This document shows, one piece after another, positions 26,906-37,800 of a stretch of DNA of 64,000 nt. Location of the stretch: positions 1-64,000 of the forward strand of contig NZ_JAUSUD010000014.1 of assembly GCF_030813355.1 (NCBI RefSeq), in the 5' to 3' direction. Positions within the stretch are counted from its first letter, which is position 1. Each line of letters begins with the position of its first letter. The translations under genes were made by a program, and so were the position numbers. The DNA is from Metabacillus malikii. Lineage in GTDB: Bacteria > Bacillota > Bacilli > Bacillales > Bacillaceae. The notes beneath the pieces are model-generated. The model was not told the DNA's origin. It worked only from the letters and a program-made list of their open reading frames with translations, and made no database searches.

Positions 26906-27103
26906 ATGGGAAATGCTGTACACGATAAAGATTCACAACTATCATATTTAAAGAACCGTTTAAATATGTTCTTAGAGGTACTTGATTCAATGGACCCTGA
27001 ATCAACAGATGTAGAGGATATTGACAGATTATTAAATATGTTAGACGAATTAGAGTTTAAGCAAGAGCAATTTAAAAAAGATTGGAACCTTAAAAGAGTA
27101 TGA
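26906..27103 (+). CDS. yfjT: SE1561 family protein (YfjT-like)
   Basis: A 65-residue helical, acidic protein (MGNAVHDKDSQLSYLKNRL..., EVLDSMDPESTDVEDIDRLL) matching the SE1561/YfjT family found across Bacillales. Function unknown. GAGAGGAG precedes the ATG. Position next to yfkAB agrees with the B. subtilis order. Confidence 0.9.
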   Translation: MGNAVHDKDSQLSYLKNRLNMFLEVLDSMDPESTDVEDIDRLLNMLDELEFKQEQFKKDWNLKRV

Positions 27104-27289
27104 CCTTGAGTCTACTCCTTTTTTACTGAGATTAAACATGTATTTTTGCGGTATTGATATAAGGGGTGTCTTCTTGAAAGCGCTTGTTATATTGCTTTTC
27201 AAGAAATAGGTGAAGGAGTATAATAAAATTGAAGAAATAGACCGTAATTTTTTTAAAAAAATGAAAAGACAATTAAGGGGAGAATCGAG

Positions 27290-28828
27290 ATGGAGAACTT
27301 TTACGAAAGCATGTACAAACTAATTGTAGAAACATCTACAAATCTACCTAAAGATGTACGTAGAGCAATTGCTGCAGCCAAGCTTAAAGAAAGTGCTGGG
27401 ACTCGATCGGCGATGTCACTTGCAACAATAACAAATAACATCAAAATGGCTGACGATAATATTTCACCAATTTGCCAAGATACAGGCTTACCTACATTCA
27501 AACTCAAAGTCCCAGTTGGGGCCAATCAAATAAAGATGATAGAAGAAATTAAACGAGCAATCTCCCAAGCGACGAAAGATGGAAAGCTGCGTCCGAATTC
27601 AGTTGATTCAATTACCGGAGATAATAGTGGTGACAATCTTGGTGAGGGTACACCTGTTATTAAATTTGAACAATGGGAAAAAGATTATATAGATGCACGC
27701 CTTATCTTAAAAGGTGGAGGCTGTGAAAATAAAAATATCCAATACAGTTTACCGTGTGAACTTGAAGGACTAGGAAGAGCCGGCCGTGACTTAGATGGGA
27801 TTCGTAAATGTATAATGCACTCCGTTTATCAAGCACAAGGTCAAGGCTGTAGTGCAGGATTTATCGGTGTTGGAATAGGCGGCGACCGTACGAGCGGCTA
27901 TGAATTAGCAAAGGAACAGCTGTTTAGACGTGTTGATGATGTGAATGAACACGAGGATTTAAAGAAGCTAGAAGAATATGTGTTAGAGCATGCAAATGAA
28001 TTAGGTATTGGTACAATGGGCTTCGGTGGAGAAACAACATTACTTGGCTGTAAAATCGGTGTCATAAATCGTATCCCAGCTAGTTTCTTTGTATCTGTAG
28101 CCTATAATTGTTGGGCATACAGACGTCTAGGTGTCTATTTAAACCCTGAAACTGGTGCGATAAATGAATGGTTGTACCAAGATGGAGATGAAATTGATTT
28201 TGGTCAAGATGAAGTAGCAGCAGCTGAAGAACAAACGAAGCAAACACGTGAAGTTGTTCTGGAGGCACCTATTTCTGAAGAACAAATTAGAAGTCTTAAA
28301 GTAGGAGACGTTGTTCGGATAAATGGAATGATGTATACAGGAAGGGATGCCATTCATAAGTACCTTTCAGAAAATGACTCACCTGTTGATTTGAACGGCC
28401 AAATTATTTATCATTGTGGACCTGTTATGATGAAGGATAAAGATGGTCAATACCATGTAAAGGCAGCAGGACCAACGACTAGTATTCGTGAAGAGCCATA
28501 CCAAGGCGATATTATGAAACGATTTGGAATACGTGCCGTAATTGGAAAAGGTGGCATGGGTCCTAAAACACTTCAAGCATTGCAAGAGCATGGTGGTGTT
28601 TATTTAAATGCTATTGGTGGTGCTGCGCAATATTATGCAGACTGTATTAAATCAGTAGAAGGGGTTGACCTTATGCAATTCGGCATCCCAGAAGCAATGT
28701 GGCATTTAAAAGTCGAAGGGTTCACTGCAGTTGTCACGATGGATGCACATGGTAATAGCCTCCATGCTGATGTAGATAAATCATCACTTGAGAAGCTTTC
28801 GAAATTTAAAGACCCTGTTTTTAAATAA
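27290..28828 (+). CDS. Class I fumarate hydratase (4Fe-4S)
   Basis: A 512-residue iron-sulfur hydro-lyase converting fumarate and L-malate. It carries the N-terminal (alpha) and C-terminal (beta) fumarase domains fused in one chain. The cluster cysteines are C62 (ICQDTG), C145 (GGGCENKN) and C187 (QGQGCSAGF). The beta part shows GKGGMG and GPTTSIREEPYQGD. Most Bacilli rely on class II FumC, so this oxygen-sensitive class I enzyme is an additional or alternative enzyme; a tartrate dehydratase role is less likely but not excluded. Single-gene transcript with AAGGGGAG upstream. Confidence 0.93.
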   Translation: MENFYESMYKLIVETSTNLPKDVRRAIAAAKLKESAGTRSAMSLATITNNIKMADDNISPICQDTGLPTFKLKVPVGANQIKMIEEIKRAISQATKDGKLRPNSVDSITGDNSGDNLGEGTPVIKFEQWEKDYIDARLILKGGGCENKNIQYSLPCELEGLGRAGRDLDGIRKCIMHSVYQAQGQGCSAGFIGVGIGGDRTSGYELAKEQLFRRVDDVNEHEDLKKLEEYVLEHANELGIGTMGFGGETTLLGCKIGVINRIPASFFVSVAYNCWAYRRLGVYLNPETGAINEWLYQDGDEIDFGQDEVAAAEEQTKQTREVVLEAPISEEQIRSLKVGDVVRINGMMYTGRDAIHKYLSENDSPVDLNGQIIYHCGPVMMKDKDGQYHVKAAGPTTSIREEPYQGDIMKRFGIRAVIGKGGMGPKTLQALQEHGGVYLNAIGGAAQYYADCIKSVEGVDLMQFGIPEAMWHLKVEGFTAVVTMDAHGNSLHADVDKSSLEKLSKFKDPVFK

Positions 28829-28939
28829 GTAATATGAAAGTACCTTTAGTACAGGAGTAGTAGATTCTATATTAACAGTGATATTAGGTTTGTTACAAAG
28901 CGGAATGCAATACAAACATTTATACACAATAAGCGACTG

Positions 28940-28967
28940 AAGCAACTTCTCGTGAGGTTGCTTTTTT
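28940..28967 (+). terminator. Terminator after the fumarase gene
   Basis: AAGCAAC / GTTGCTT stem with a loop containing TCTCGTGA, followed by a run of T. It lies 110 bp after the stop codon. Confidence 0.8.
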
Positions 28968-29031
28968 ATTTTAACTTGTTTTCGTAAACATAGTTGCTTG
29001 AGTTTTCTACAATCTACAATTAAGACTTAAA

Positions 29032-29045
29032 TAAACATTTGTTTA
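29032..29045. promoter_or_regulatory. Palindrome upstream of the RND exporter
   Basis: TAAACATTTGTTTA is a perfect 6+2+6 inverted repeat about 200 bp upstream of the RND gene start. The form suits a TetR/MarR-type dimer, but no such regulator gene is adjacent. A TATAAT at about 29176 may be the -10 of the promoter. The rest of 28970-29240 holds no gene. Confidence 0.4.
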
Positions 29046-29242
29046 AAATTGGAAACCGAATTTGTTATATAAAGAGATAATTAGAGAAAGTAATTTTCTA
29101 TCTATTAAAATAGCTCATACCCATCAATAAATGTAAAAATCTTGTAAAAAAGTACTTGATTTCAAAATAATAAGGTATAATTGTAAAGTGTTCCAAAAAA
29201 TGGGCAACCAATAAAAAGATAGCAATGTGGAGGAGAAACGAT

Positions 29243-32200
29243 TTGTTAAAGTTTATTTTGAAAAGGAAAATCTTAGTTGGGTTAGTGGCGGTTCTCGTTC
29301 TGTTAGTTGGAAGTTACTCAATGCTAAATGTTGATAAAGAGTTAATGCCATCCTTTGAGATGGACATGGCTTATGTTGAAGTCCGTGCTGGTGATATGGC
29401 AGCAATTGAAGTTGAACGGACAATTACAACACCATTAGAACAGAGTATTCAAGGTATTGAAGGTGTAGAAGAAGTAACATCAACTACTGCTGTTGGTCAT
29501 AGTAGTTTAATGGTGATGATTGAAGAAGGAAAAGGAAATGAAGTCTCAAATGAAATAGACTCCATTACACATTCGACGACATCAGACATAGCTGGTATAG
29601 ATGAAGTGATCTCAGGTCAAGTCGGGAGTACTAGTGAGAGTTACGAGTTTTTTATGGACATCTCAAATGGTGATATGAATGAGATGACAGCATTTGCTCA
29701 AGATATTTTAGAGCCAAGACTGGAAGAGCTAAAAGAGGTTCGTGATGTATCTTTAGCGGGTATTCAGGAACATGAAATGATTGTGAGCTTCAAGAGGGAT
29801 GAAATTGCAAAAAGAGGTTTAGATGTCATGCAAATCCAAACAATCATTCAACAGTCAAATAGTGAGGCAACACTTGGTGAATTTAGTGATGAAAAGGATG
29901 CACCTTCCCTACGGTGGGATACAAAGCTTGAATCCAAGCAGGAAATAGAAAATCTTCAAATTCCAACTGATTCAGGATTTATCTCGTTAAAGGATGTTGC
30001 AGATATAAGCTTACAACCATTAAAAAGCTCTTCAACTGTCTGGAAGAATGGAACGAAAGACTTCATCTTTGTTCAAATTGGACGTGTACCCGATGTAACA
30101 CAAATCGATATGGCTGATGCAGTCCGTCAAGAAGTAGAAAAAATTGAAGATGAGGGCTTAGTAAAAGGCTTTGAGTTAAACGAAATGGTTGCTCAAGCAG
30201 ATTATGTGCAAGAATCAATCGATGGTGTAACAAATAACATTTTAATCGGAGGAATTATCGCAATTGTGATTTTACTCCTATTCCTACGTAATGTTCGGGC
30301 AACTCTAATCGTAGGGATTTCAATTCCGACATCCATTTTACTAACGTTCATTAGTATGTGGCTTCTAAATTATAGCTTCAATATTTTAACACTAATAGGG
30401 CTAGGGCTAGGGATCGGAATGATGGTTGATTCGTCAATCGTAATTTTAGAATCAATTTACCGTAAAAAAGAACAAGGATTAAAAGGGATGCAAGCTGTAC
30501 TTAAAGGAACAGAGGAAGTAGCAACAGCAGTTATTGCGTCAATGCTAACGACAATCGTGGTCTTCCTACCAATTGGCTTAATGGGTGGCGAAATGGGAGA
30601 GTTTATGATCCTGCTTTCGGTTGTAGTAGCAGCAACATTGATTAGTTCGGTCATTGTTTCATTTACTGTTATCCCTTCTTTATCTGAGAAGTTTTTGAAG
30701 TTAGGAAAGAAAAAACATGTTAAAGAAAATGGGTTTTTCATTAAAGGATATAGTAAACTTGTCGGTTGGGTTGTAAAGAAGAAACGAAACAGCATTGCGA
30801 TATTGATATTATTTGGCGTCATCTTTGTGAGCTCATTATTATTAGTGCCAAAAATTCCAATGACTGTAATGCCAGATGTCTTTAATCGGTATACAGAGGT
30901 ACTAATCGATCTTGAAACAGGTATCTCCGCTTCAGAAAAAGAAGAGGTTATACAAAAATTAGATGAAACATTATCAGAGGTTGATGATGTTGAAACGAAT
31001 TATATTATGGATAATGGTGGAATAGTCTATGCGATTATTAATATGACAAAGGGAGATGACATTACAAAAGAACAAAAAGATGTCAACGAAGATATTTTAA
31101 GTTCATTGCGAGACCTACAAGATGAATACCCAATTGAAGGTGTTCAAGGTGCAATGGATGCAGGCAGCGGCTATCCAGTACAAGTAAATATTACAGGTGA
31201 AAGCTATGAACAACTACAATCGCTCGCTGCAAATTTTGTATCTGAGTTGGAAAAGGTTGAAGGAATCGTTGGTATTTCAAATTCTGTTGAAAAAACATCA
31301 GTAGAGCAAGTGATTGAATTGAAGGAAGCTGAAATTGAAAAGGCGGGCTTGTCACCTGTACAAATCAGACAGTTTATCGAACAAAGCTATATGAATGAAA
31401 TTGTTGGTGAGGTTTCGAACAATGATAAAAAAGTTCCACTACGATTAAAGTGGGATAAAGAAATGAATAAGCAGGAAACATTACTAAATGAAACAATTCC
31501 AACAAATGATGGCGATAAAAAATTATCTGCATTTGTTGAATTAAAAAGTGTTGAAGCCCCTAATGAAATTTCACATAGTGATGGAGAACGTTATGTGACA
31601 ATATCAGCTGATATTAAAGATGCAGATTTAGGAACAATAAACAGAGAAGTAACAAAGGTAATTGATAATTTTGAAACGCCAACTGGTTATGATGTTGAAG
31701 TTGCCGGTGATATTGAAGAACAGCAGGAATTAATGCAAGATATGATTTTAATCCTGGGGATTGCTATCTTCCTTGTTTACTTAGTAATGGCTGTTCAATT
31801 CAATCATCTGGCACATCCAATTATTGTTATGTCAATCATTCCTATGACAATTGTTGGTGTTATTCTAGGGTTATTTATTACACAACATGAGCTTAATATG
31901 ATGTCGGGTGTAGGTGTTATCATGTTAATAGGGATTGTATTAAATAATGCTATCCTTTTAATTGACCGTATTAATCAATTACGCAAGGAAGGCTATGAAG
32001 CAAATGTTGCTGTAGTAGAAGCTGGAAAAAATCGAATTCGTCCGATCTTCATGACAACATTAACGACTGTGGGCGGTATGCTCCCATTAGCACTTGCTTC
32101 TGGAACTTCAGGTAATTATCAAGCACCCATGGCGACTGCGATTATTTCAGGCTTGCTATTCGCTACATTTATTACATTGTTACTCATACCTGCTGTCTAT

Positions 32201-32296
32201 CGTATATTCCATGCGCTTGGTAATGGACTTACCGGAAAAGGTAAACGAAAACGGAACAAAAATGCTGAAAACCTCTCTGAAGAAATCGCTAGTTAA
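29243..32296 (+). CDS. RND-family efflux transporter (SwrC/YerP-like)
   Basis: A 1017-residue proton-driven exporter of the AcrB fold with twelve helices: one at the N-terminus, a cluster near residues 330-480, and another near 850-980, separated by two large extracellular porter regions. Helix 4 shows GLGLGIGMMVDSSIVILESI with the conserved Asp of proton transfer. Closest in type to B. subtilis SwrC, which exports surfactin-like lipopeptides. The start is TTG 29243, since TGGAGGAGA lies just upstream and inside the longer ATG frame (29225). No adaptor gene is adjacent, normal for Gram-positive bacteria. Confidence 0.93.
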   Translation: MLKFILKRKILVGLVAVLVLLVGSYSMLNVDKELMPSFEMDMAYVEVRAGDMAAIEVERTITTPLEQSIQGIEGVEEVTSTTAVGHSSLMVMIEEGKGNEVSNEIDSITHSTTSDIAGIDEVISGQVGSTSESYEFFMDISNGDMNEMTAFAQDILEPRLEELKEVRDVSLAGIQEHEMIVSFKRDEIAKRGLDVMQIQTIIQQSNSEATLGEFSDEKDAPSLRWDTKLESKQEIENLQIPTDSGFISLKDVADISLQPLKSSSTVWKNGTKDFIFVQIGRVPDVTQIDMADAVRQEVEKIEDEGLVKGFELNEMVAQADYVQESIDGVTNNILIGGIIAIVILLLFLRNVRATLIVGISIPTSILLTFISMWLLNYSFNILTLIGLGLGIGMMVDSSIVILESIYRKKEQGLKGMQAVLKGTEEVATAVIASMLTTIVVFLPIGLMGGEMGEFMILLSVVVAATLISSVIVSFTVIPSLSEKFLKLGKKKHVKENGFFIKGYSKLVGWVVKKKRNSIAILILFGVIFVSSLLLVPKIPMTVMPDVFNRYTEVLIDLETGISASEKEEVIQKLDETLSEVDDVETNYIMDNGGIVYAIINMTKGDDITKEQKDVNEDILSSLRDLQDEYPIEGVQGAMDAGSGYPVQVNITGESYEQLQSLAANFVSELEKVEGIVGISNSVEKTSVEQVIELKEAEIEKAGLSPVQIRQFIEQSYMNEIVGEVSNNDKKVPLRLKWDKEMNKQETLLNETIPTNDGDKKLSAFVELKSVEAPNEISHSDGERYVTISADIKDADLGTINREVTKVIDNFETPTGYDVEVAGDIEEQQELMQDMILILGIAIFLVYLVMAVQFNHLAHPIIVMSIIPMTIVGVILGLFITQHELNMMSGVGVIMLIGIVLNNAILLIDRINQLRKEGYEANVAVVEAGKNRIRPIFMTTLTTVGGMLPLALASGTSGNYQAPMATAIISGLLFATFITLLLIPAVYRIFHALGNGLTGKGKRKRNKNAENLSEEIAS

Positions 32297-32305
32297 GAGA
32301 ATTTA

Positions 32306-32370
32306 AGGATGAACATTGGTATAGATTCTCCATGCTGAGAAATTAGACCAAATGTTTCATCCTCTTTTTT
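32306..32370 (+). terminator. Terminator after the RND gene
   Basis: AGGATGAACATTGG pairs with CCAAATGTTTCATCCT with two single-base bulges, followed by CTTTTTT. Confidence 0.75.
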
Positions 32371-32445
32371 AGTACCTTTTTCCAGTATGGAATTCTTCTC
32401 ATAATCAACACTATGAACAGAGATTAAAAATGAGGAGAGAATACG

Positions 32446-33246
32446 ATGAAAAAGTGGTTCATGATTTTCAGCTTAATTTGTTTTGTTTTATTAGCAACAA
32501 CGCCAGTTAATGCAATCTCTAATAATCCAATACACTGGGGCTTTAAGAAAAGTAAGAATCATCAACCAGCATCTGCCGGGAAAGAGCTTGATGAAATACT
32601 AAGTAAATACGGATCATTTTATTTAGGTGATACTTCTAAAAAGGAAATTTATTTAACGTTCGATAACGGCTATGAAAACGGCTATACGAGTAAAGTACTG
32701 GATGTATTGAAAAAAAGAAAAGTACCGGCCACCTTTTTCGTAACTGGTCATTATATAGAAAGTGAACCTAATTTAGTAAAACGGATGGTAAATGAAGGAC
32801 ATATCGTTGGTAATCATTCTTGGTATCATCCAGATTTAACAACACAAAACGATGAGAAATTAAAAGAAGAGCTTGAGTCAGTTCGCTTAAAGGTAGAGGA
32901 ATTAACAGGCCAAAAAGGGATGAATTATTTAAGACCACCACGTGGTATATTTAGCGAACGTGTCTTAGCTGAAGCAAAAGAGCTCGGATATACAAGTGTT
33001 TTTTGGTCGCTTGCATTTGTTGATTGGAAAATCGATACACAAAAGGGGTGGAGATATTCGTATGACAACATCATGAAGCAAATACACCCAGGTGCAATCC
33101 TTCTCCTCCACACTGTATCAAAAGATAATGCTGAGGCGCTCGACAACGCGATTGTTGAATTAGAAAAACAAGGCTACAAATTCAAAAGTCTTGATGATTT
33201 AATGGTGGATAAGATGTTGAAACAACGAGAACTATTAGGTAACTAA
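32446..33246 (+). CDS. pdaA: Delta-lactam-biosynthetic de-N-acetylase PdaA
   Basis: A 266-residue secreted polysaccharide deacetylase. Signal peptide residues 1-23; then the NodB domain with the PdaA-specific LTFDNGYENGY motif, the metal histidines in NHSWYHPDLT, RPPRGIFSE and the C-terminal LLLHTVS. PdaA removes the acetyl group from N-acetylmuramic acid so that muramic delta-lactam can form in spore cortex; it is needed for germination. It implies an endospore former. Equivalent to yfjS in the B. subtilis yfj block. GGAGAG precedes the ATG. Confidence 0.95.
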   Translation: MKKWFMIFSLICFVLLATTPVNAISNNPIHWGFKKSKNHQPASAGKELDEILSKYGSFYLGDTSKKEIYLTFDNGYENGYTSKVLDVLKKRKVPATFFVTGHYIESEPNLVKRMVNEGHIVGNHSWYHPDLTTQNDEKLKEELESVRLKVEELTGQKGMNYLRPPRGIFSERVLAEAKELGYTSVFWSLAFVDWKIDTQKGWRYSYDNIMKQIHPGAILLLHTVSKDNAEALDNAIVELEKQGYKFKSLDDLMVDKMLKQRELLGN

Positions 33247-33264
33247 AAGGGTTAAGAAATAAAA

Positions 33265-33333
33265 TTTTAATCAAACGTAAAGCCTGAGAATGTCTAGATA
33301 GAATACATTCTTAGGCTTTTATTTTGATTAAAA
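33265..33333 (+). terminator. Long-stem terminator after pdaA
   Basis: Perfect 15-bp stem (33279-33293 with 33305-33319, AAAGCCTGAGAATGT and its complement) extended outward by TTTTAATCAAA / TTTTGATTAAAA pairing. Confidence 0.9.
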
Positions 33334-33487
33334 ACCATTCCATAAAATGAAAGAAGCCATTTATATTATGTATAATAAAATGGGATCTTATCTCCCCATG
33401 GATGTGCTAGGAAAAATCAATCTTATGCATGTTTTATTTCGAGGATCAGATTCCTAGCCTAGCTACCCCGAGATAGACAGAGCAATA

Positions 33488-33535
33488 CAAAAGGAGACAA
33501 AACAGGCCTATAACGACAACTAAGTAATAAGCTTC
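33488..33535 (+). repeat. Dispersed 'ACGACAA...AAGC' tail, copy 2
   Basis: Contains AAAAGGAGACAAAACAGGCC then TATAACGACAACTAAGTAAT, matching the tail of the 54962-55296 repeat. The 33340-33487 sequence before it has decayed GC-richer patches (CTAGCTACCCCGAGATAG) that may be the rest of the element. It lies directly upstream of the DNA glycosylase gene. Confidence 0.6.
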
Positions 33536-33574
33536 AAAAAACTATAAAATTACATGAAGAAAGGACAGGAGTAC

Positions 33575-34441
33575 ATGTGGAAAGAAACGATTGAGGTAAA
33601 CGGTCCCTATCATTTTAAACAAGTAATTAGTCGATTGTCGCTGGACCCTTTAAATCATGTCAACGATAAAGAGCGAATTGTAAACGTCCCACTGCTAATG
33701 AATCGAAAACGAAATGTAATTGGGGTTAAAGCTGTAGGTACAACGGAACTACCTAAGTTTGAGCTATCAGGTCATGATGAAAATGTAAAAGAGCAAGCAA
33801 TTGCCGAAATTAGACGAATATTTCAATGGGATTTTTCCATGAAAACAGTTGTTAAGCATTTCGAAAATACAAACTTAGCTGAAATATTTAAAGAACATCG
33901 CGGAACACCATTAGTTCTAGAATTTGACCTCTACCGTTGCCTAATGAAGTGTATTATCCATCAACAATTAAATGTCACCTTTGCACATACGTTAACTGAA
34001 AGATTTGTTAAGGAATTTGGCAAAGCTGTTGATGGAGTTTGGTTTTATCCGGAACCGGAAGTAGTGGCAAATATATCTGTAGACCAATTAAGGAATTTGC
34101 AATTTAGCCAACGAAAGGCGGAGTATATCATTGATACGTCACGCCTAATTTCTGAAGGACAATTGGATTTATCTAAGCTTTATCAATTAAGTAATGAGGA
34201 GATTATTGAAAAGTTAGTAAAAATTAGAGGGATAGGTCCTTGGACAGCACAAAATTTATTGTTATCAGGATTGGGAAGAAAAAACCTTTTTCCTAAAGCT
34301 GACATTGGTATACAAAAGGCGATACAAAAACATTTTAATCTTGATAAGAAACCTACAAGTGAAGAAATGGACTATTATAGTCAAAGTTGGAGCCCGTATT
34401 TGAGTTATGCAACTTTGTATTTATGGAGAAGTATTGAGTAG
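33575..34441 (+). CDS. DNA-3-methyladenine glycosylase (AlkA type, YfjP-like)
   Basis: A 288-residue base-excision repair enzyme. The helix-hairpin-helix is LVKIRGIGPWTAQNLLL and the following GPD-type loop has the catalytic Asp (PKADIGIQKA). The N-terminal half has the mixed fold of AlkA. It removes alkylated purines from DNA. Matches YfjP in the B. subtilis yfj block. The frame opens at 33554, but ATG 33575 follows AAAGGACAGGAG and is the better start. Confidence 0.92.
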   Translation: MWKETIEVNGPYHFKQVISRLSLDPLNHVNDKERIVNVPLLMNRKRNVIGVKAVGTTELPKFELSGHDENVKEQAIAEIRRIFQWDFSMKTVVKHFENTNLAEIFKEHRGTPLVLEFDLYRCLMKCIIHQQLNVTFAHTLTERFVKEFGKAVDGVWFYPEPEVVANISVDQLRNLQFSQRKAEYIIDTSRLISEGQLDLSKLYQLSNEEIIEKLVKIRGIGPWTAQNLLLSGLGRKNLFPKADIGIQKAIQKHFNLDKKPTSEEMDYYSQSWSPYLSYATLYLWRSIE

Positions 34442-34542
34442 ACGAAAAGCCGATGCAGGAATAGTCCATCATTTTAATGATAGTTGTACGTATATGTAAC
34501 TAATGAATACATACAAGTGGCGTATTTTTTTTGAAAAATCTA

Positions 34543-34598
34543 TTGACATGTACGAACGTGTATAATACGATTATTAATGGTTAGGATAAGCGCTTACA
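34543..34598 (+). promoter_or_regulatory. Promoter, AraR-like box and cre-like site of the arabinanase gene
   Basis: TTGACA (34543-34548), a 17-nt spacer and TACGAT (34566-34571) form a plausible SigA promoter; a TATAAT lies inside the spacer at an unsuitable 12-nt distance. The spacer contains ATGTACGAACGTGT, which loosely resembles AraR operators (TTGTACG...). Directly downstream, GATAAGCGCTTACA (34585-34598) resembles a CcpA cre site. Together they suggest arabinose induction and glucose repression. Confidence 0.5.
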
Positions 34599-34887
34599 TC
34601 ACTTTGAGTTTTAAACATCTTGGACATCCTTTTTGCAAAACATACTAGTAATGTGAATTTTACCTAACCGGATTGGCAGGAACGAAACGGAGATATTGCT
34701 TAGTAGGTCGCATATCATAGGGATTTCGCGGTTTTTTTTGTATAGGATGTTAATAAATAGATAAGTAGATTCCATACAATTATAAATCATCGTCTTTTTT
34801 GTTTGTACGGACATCCCTTTTATTGTCAATGCGAATACATACTTAAGTAAACACTACGTTTCCTAAAAAAGGAGGGGTATTCAAGCA
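34599..34887. other. Untranslated leader of the arabinanase gene
   Basis: About 290 bp with no convincing gene. A 72-codon minus-strand frame has no ribosome binding site. AAAGGAGGGG at about 34868-34877 is the ribosome binding site of the arabinanase gene. Confidence 0.5.
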
Positions 34888-37800
34888 ATGAAAAAGAAAC
34901 TATCTCGAAGGTTGTTAGCTATTTTCTTGACTCTTGTACTAATCGTTCCAAATTTAGCATTCGCCGCTGAATCAAATGGGCAAACTGCTGAAACAGAAGC
35001 ACCTGTTTTTAAAGATGTATCTGTACATGATCCATCAGTAATTAAGACTGGTGATACGTATTATGTGTTTGGCTCCCATTTAGCAGCAGCAAAAACAAAG
35101 GATTTTATGCAGTGGGATGAAGTAGCAAACATTGTAAGCCCTGATAACCCATTATTTGAAAATGTTGTTGAGGAATTGAAGGAATCATTTGATTGGGCAG
35201 AATCTGATACATTATGGGCTGCTGATGTCATTGAACTTAATGGCAAATTTTATATGTATTATAACGCATGTAAAGGGGACTCCCCACGTTCTGCAATGGG
35301 GATTGCAGTTTCTGACAATATTGAAGGTCCATATAAAGACAAAGGGATTTTCTTAAAGTCAGGTATGTGGGATCAAGAAAGTCCGGATGGAACTATTTAC
35401 GATGCGAGGGAACATCCGAATGCTGTTGACCCAGACGTATTTTTTGATAAAGATGGGAAGCTATGGATGATGTATGGCTCATATTCAGGTGGGATTTTCA
35501 TTATGCAAATGAACCCTGAAACAGGTGAACCATTACCTGATCAAGGCTACGGGAAAAAGCTTTTAGGTGGAAACCATAGCAGAATTGAAGGAGCATACGT
35601 TCAATATAGTAAAGAAACAGACTATTACTATATGTATCTATCTTTCGGTGGTCTTGATGCAGTAGGCGGTTATAATATGCGTGTTGTCCGTTCAAAAAAT
35701 CCGGATGGACCATATGTTGATGCACAAGGTCATGACATGATTAATGTAAAAGCAAATCCTGAATTACCTATCTTTGACGATGCTTCAATAGAGCCTTACG
35801 GGGTTAAGTTAATGGGCAGTCACCTATTTAAAAGAGAAGTCGGTGAACCAGGGACTGGAATTGGTACAGGATACGTTTCACCAGGACATAACTCTGTCTA
35901 CTATGATGAAGCAACAGATGAGCAATATTTAATCTTCCATGCTAGATTCCCACAAAAAGGCGAGATGCACCAAGTTCGTGTTCATAAAATGTATATGAAT
36001 GAAGATGGATGGCCAGTCGTATCACCACATCGCTATGCTGGAGAATCATTAGAAAAAGTCGATGCTGAAGAAATTAGTGGAGACTATAAGTTTATCAATC
36101 ACGGAAAAGATATTTCAGCTGATATAAAAGAATCTGTATTAATCACATTAAATGCAGATAACACAATATCTGGAAATGCAACAGGGGAATGGTCGTTTGA
36201 TGGTGAGAACAAAGCAACAATCGAAGTTGGTGGAAAAATATATAAAGGTGTGTTCAACCGTCAATGGGATCAAACAACTGAAACATATGTCATGACATTT
36301 TCGGCATTATCAGATGAAGGTGTAGCAGTTTGGGGAAGCAAAACTGTCACACAAACAGATGAGGAAATTATCGAATCTGTAAAAAATGAATTGTCCCTCG
36401 GTGATACGAGTAAAGTCATTAGTAATTTAACATTACCAACAAAGGGATCACGTGATACTCAAATTACGTGGACATCTTCGAATAGTGAAATTGTTTCTGA
36501 GGAAGGCAAAGTAATACGCCCAATCGGTACAGAAAGTGTCACCGTAACCTTAACTGCAACAATTACAAAAGGTAATATCGTTGACACGAAAACATTCGAG
36601 ATTACAGTTTTACCACAAAAAGAAGGTAAATTAGTAGCTCGCTATACTTTTGATGGAAATTTAAGTGATAGCACAGAAAATGTTGCTGATGGAACAATTA
36701 CAGGAAACCGGATTGATAATACAGGTGGTACTAGTTCATTTGAAGAAGGTAAACTTGGACAAGCAGCTGTATTTAATGGTGAGACAGGTATTCGTTTACC
36801 AGATGGATTAATCTCAAGTAATAAATACTCAGTTTCATTATGGTTAAATCCTGAAGAATTAACAGAGTTCACAACAACGTTCTTTGGTGCAAGCAGTAAC
36901 ACAAAATGGCTTAGTCTTTTACCAAAAGGTCATGGTGGCGTAGCAAATGATACGATGCTTTGGTCTGGTGAAGCTTGGTATGATGCAGGCACAGGAATGA
37001 AAATACCAGTTGATGAGTGGTCACATGTTGCATTTACCGTTGACAACGGTAGTCTTCAAATCTATGTAAACGGTGAAGAGAAGTTTGCAGGCAAAGGCTT
37101 CCCTGACGTATTTACTACAGAAAATGGTGTCTTCGGCTTAGGTGTTAACTATTGGGATGTTCCTTATAAAGGCTTAATGGACGACCTTCTAGTATATGAT
37201 GCACAAGTATTAACAGCTGAAGAAATTAAAGCCTACTATGAGACAGGTGAAGTTCCGGTATATCCAGAAGTAGAGGAACCAGGAACAGAAGAACCGGGAA
37301 CAGATGAGCCAGGAACGGATGAGCCAGGAACGGAAGAACCAGGAACGGAAGAGCCAGGAACGGAAGAGCCAGGTACAGAACATCCAGGTTCAAAAGGGAC
37401 TATTGATAACATTGATGCATTAATTAAGAAAGCTAATCTATACACATCAACAGTAGAAGCATCTGCCTTTACAATAAGTAAAGAAGTTATTGAATCACTG
37501 CCAGAAAATAGTTATCTTCAATTAACGAATGGTGCTGCAACTGCAAAAATTCCAGTTTCTCTATTAAAAACTGGTGAGAACATTCAATTTAGTTTTGGAG
37601 AAGATTTAGCAAATGAATATAGTTTTGAAGATGCAAAACCAGTTGGTGAAGTATTAGATTTTACAATTACAAGTGGTGATGAAGTAATTGAAGAGTTTGG
37701 AGACACACCAATCACTTTAACGTTCTCAATTAATGCCGATGAGGATACTAACCTAGACAATGTTGTGGTTCTGTACATTAATGAACAGAAACAATATGAA

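Noticed and set aside
34543-34566. TTGACA-TATAAT promoter with 12-nt spacer
   Set aside because: The spacer is too short for SigA; TACGAT at 17 nt is a better -10.
34611-34829. 72-codon minus-strand frame upstream of the arabinanase
   Set aside because: No ribosome binding site; the region is better explained as promoter and leader of the arabinanase gene.
37236-37445. 69-codon minus-strand frame of Ser-Ser-Val-Pro-Gly repeats
   Set aside because: It is the complement of the EPGT linker of the arabinanase.
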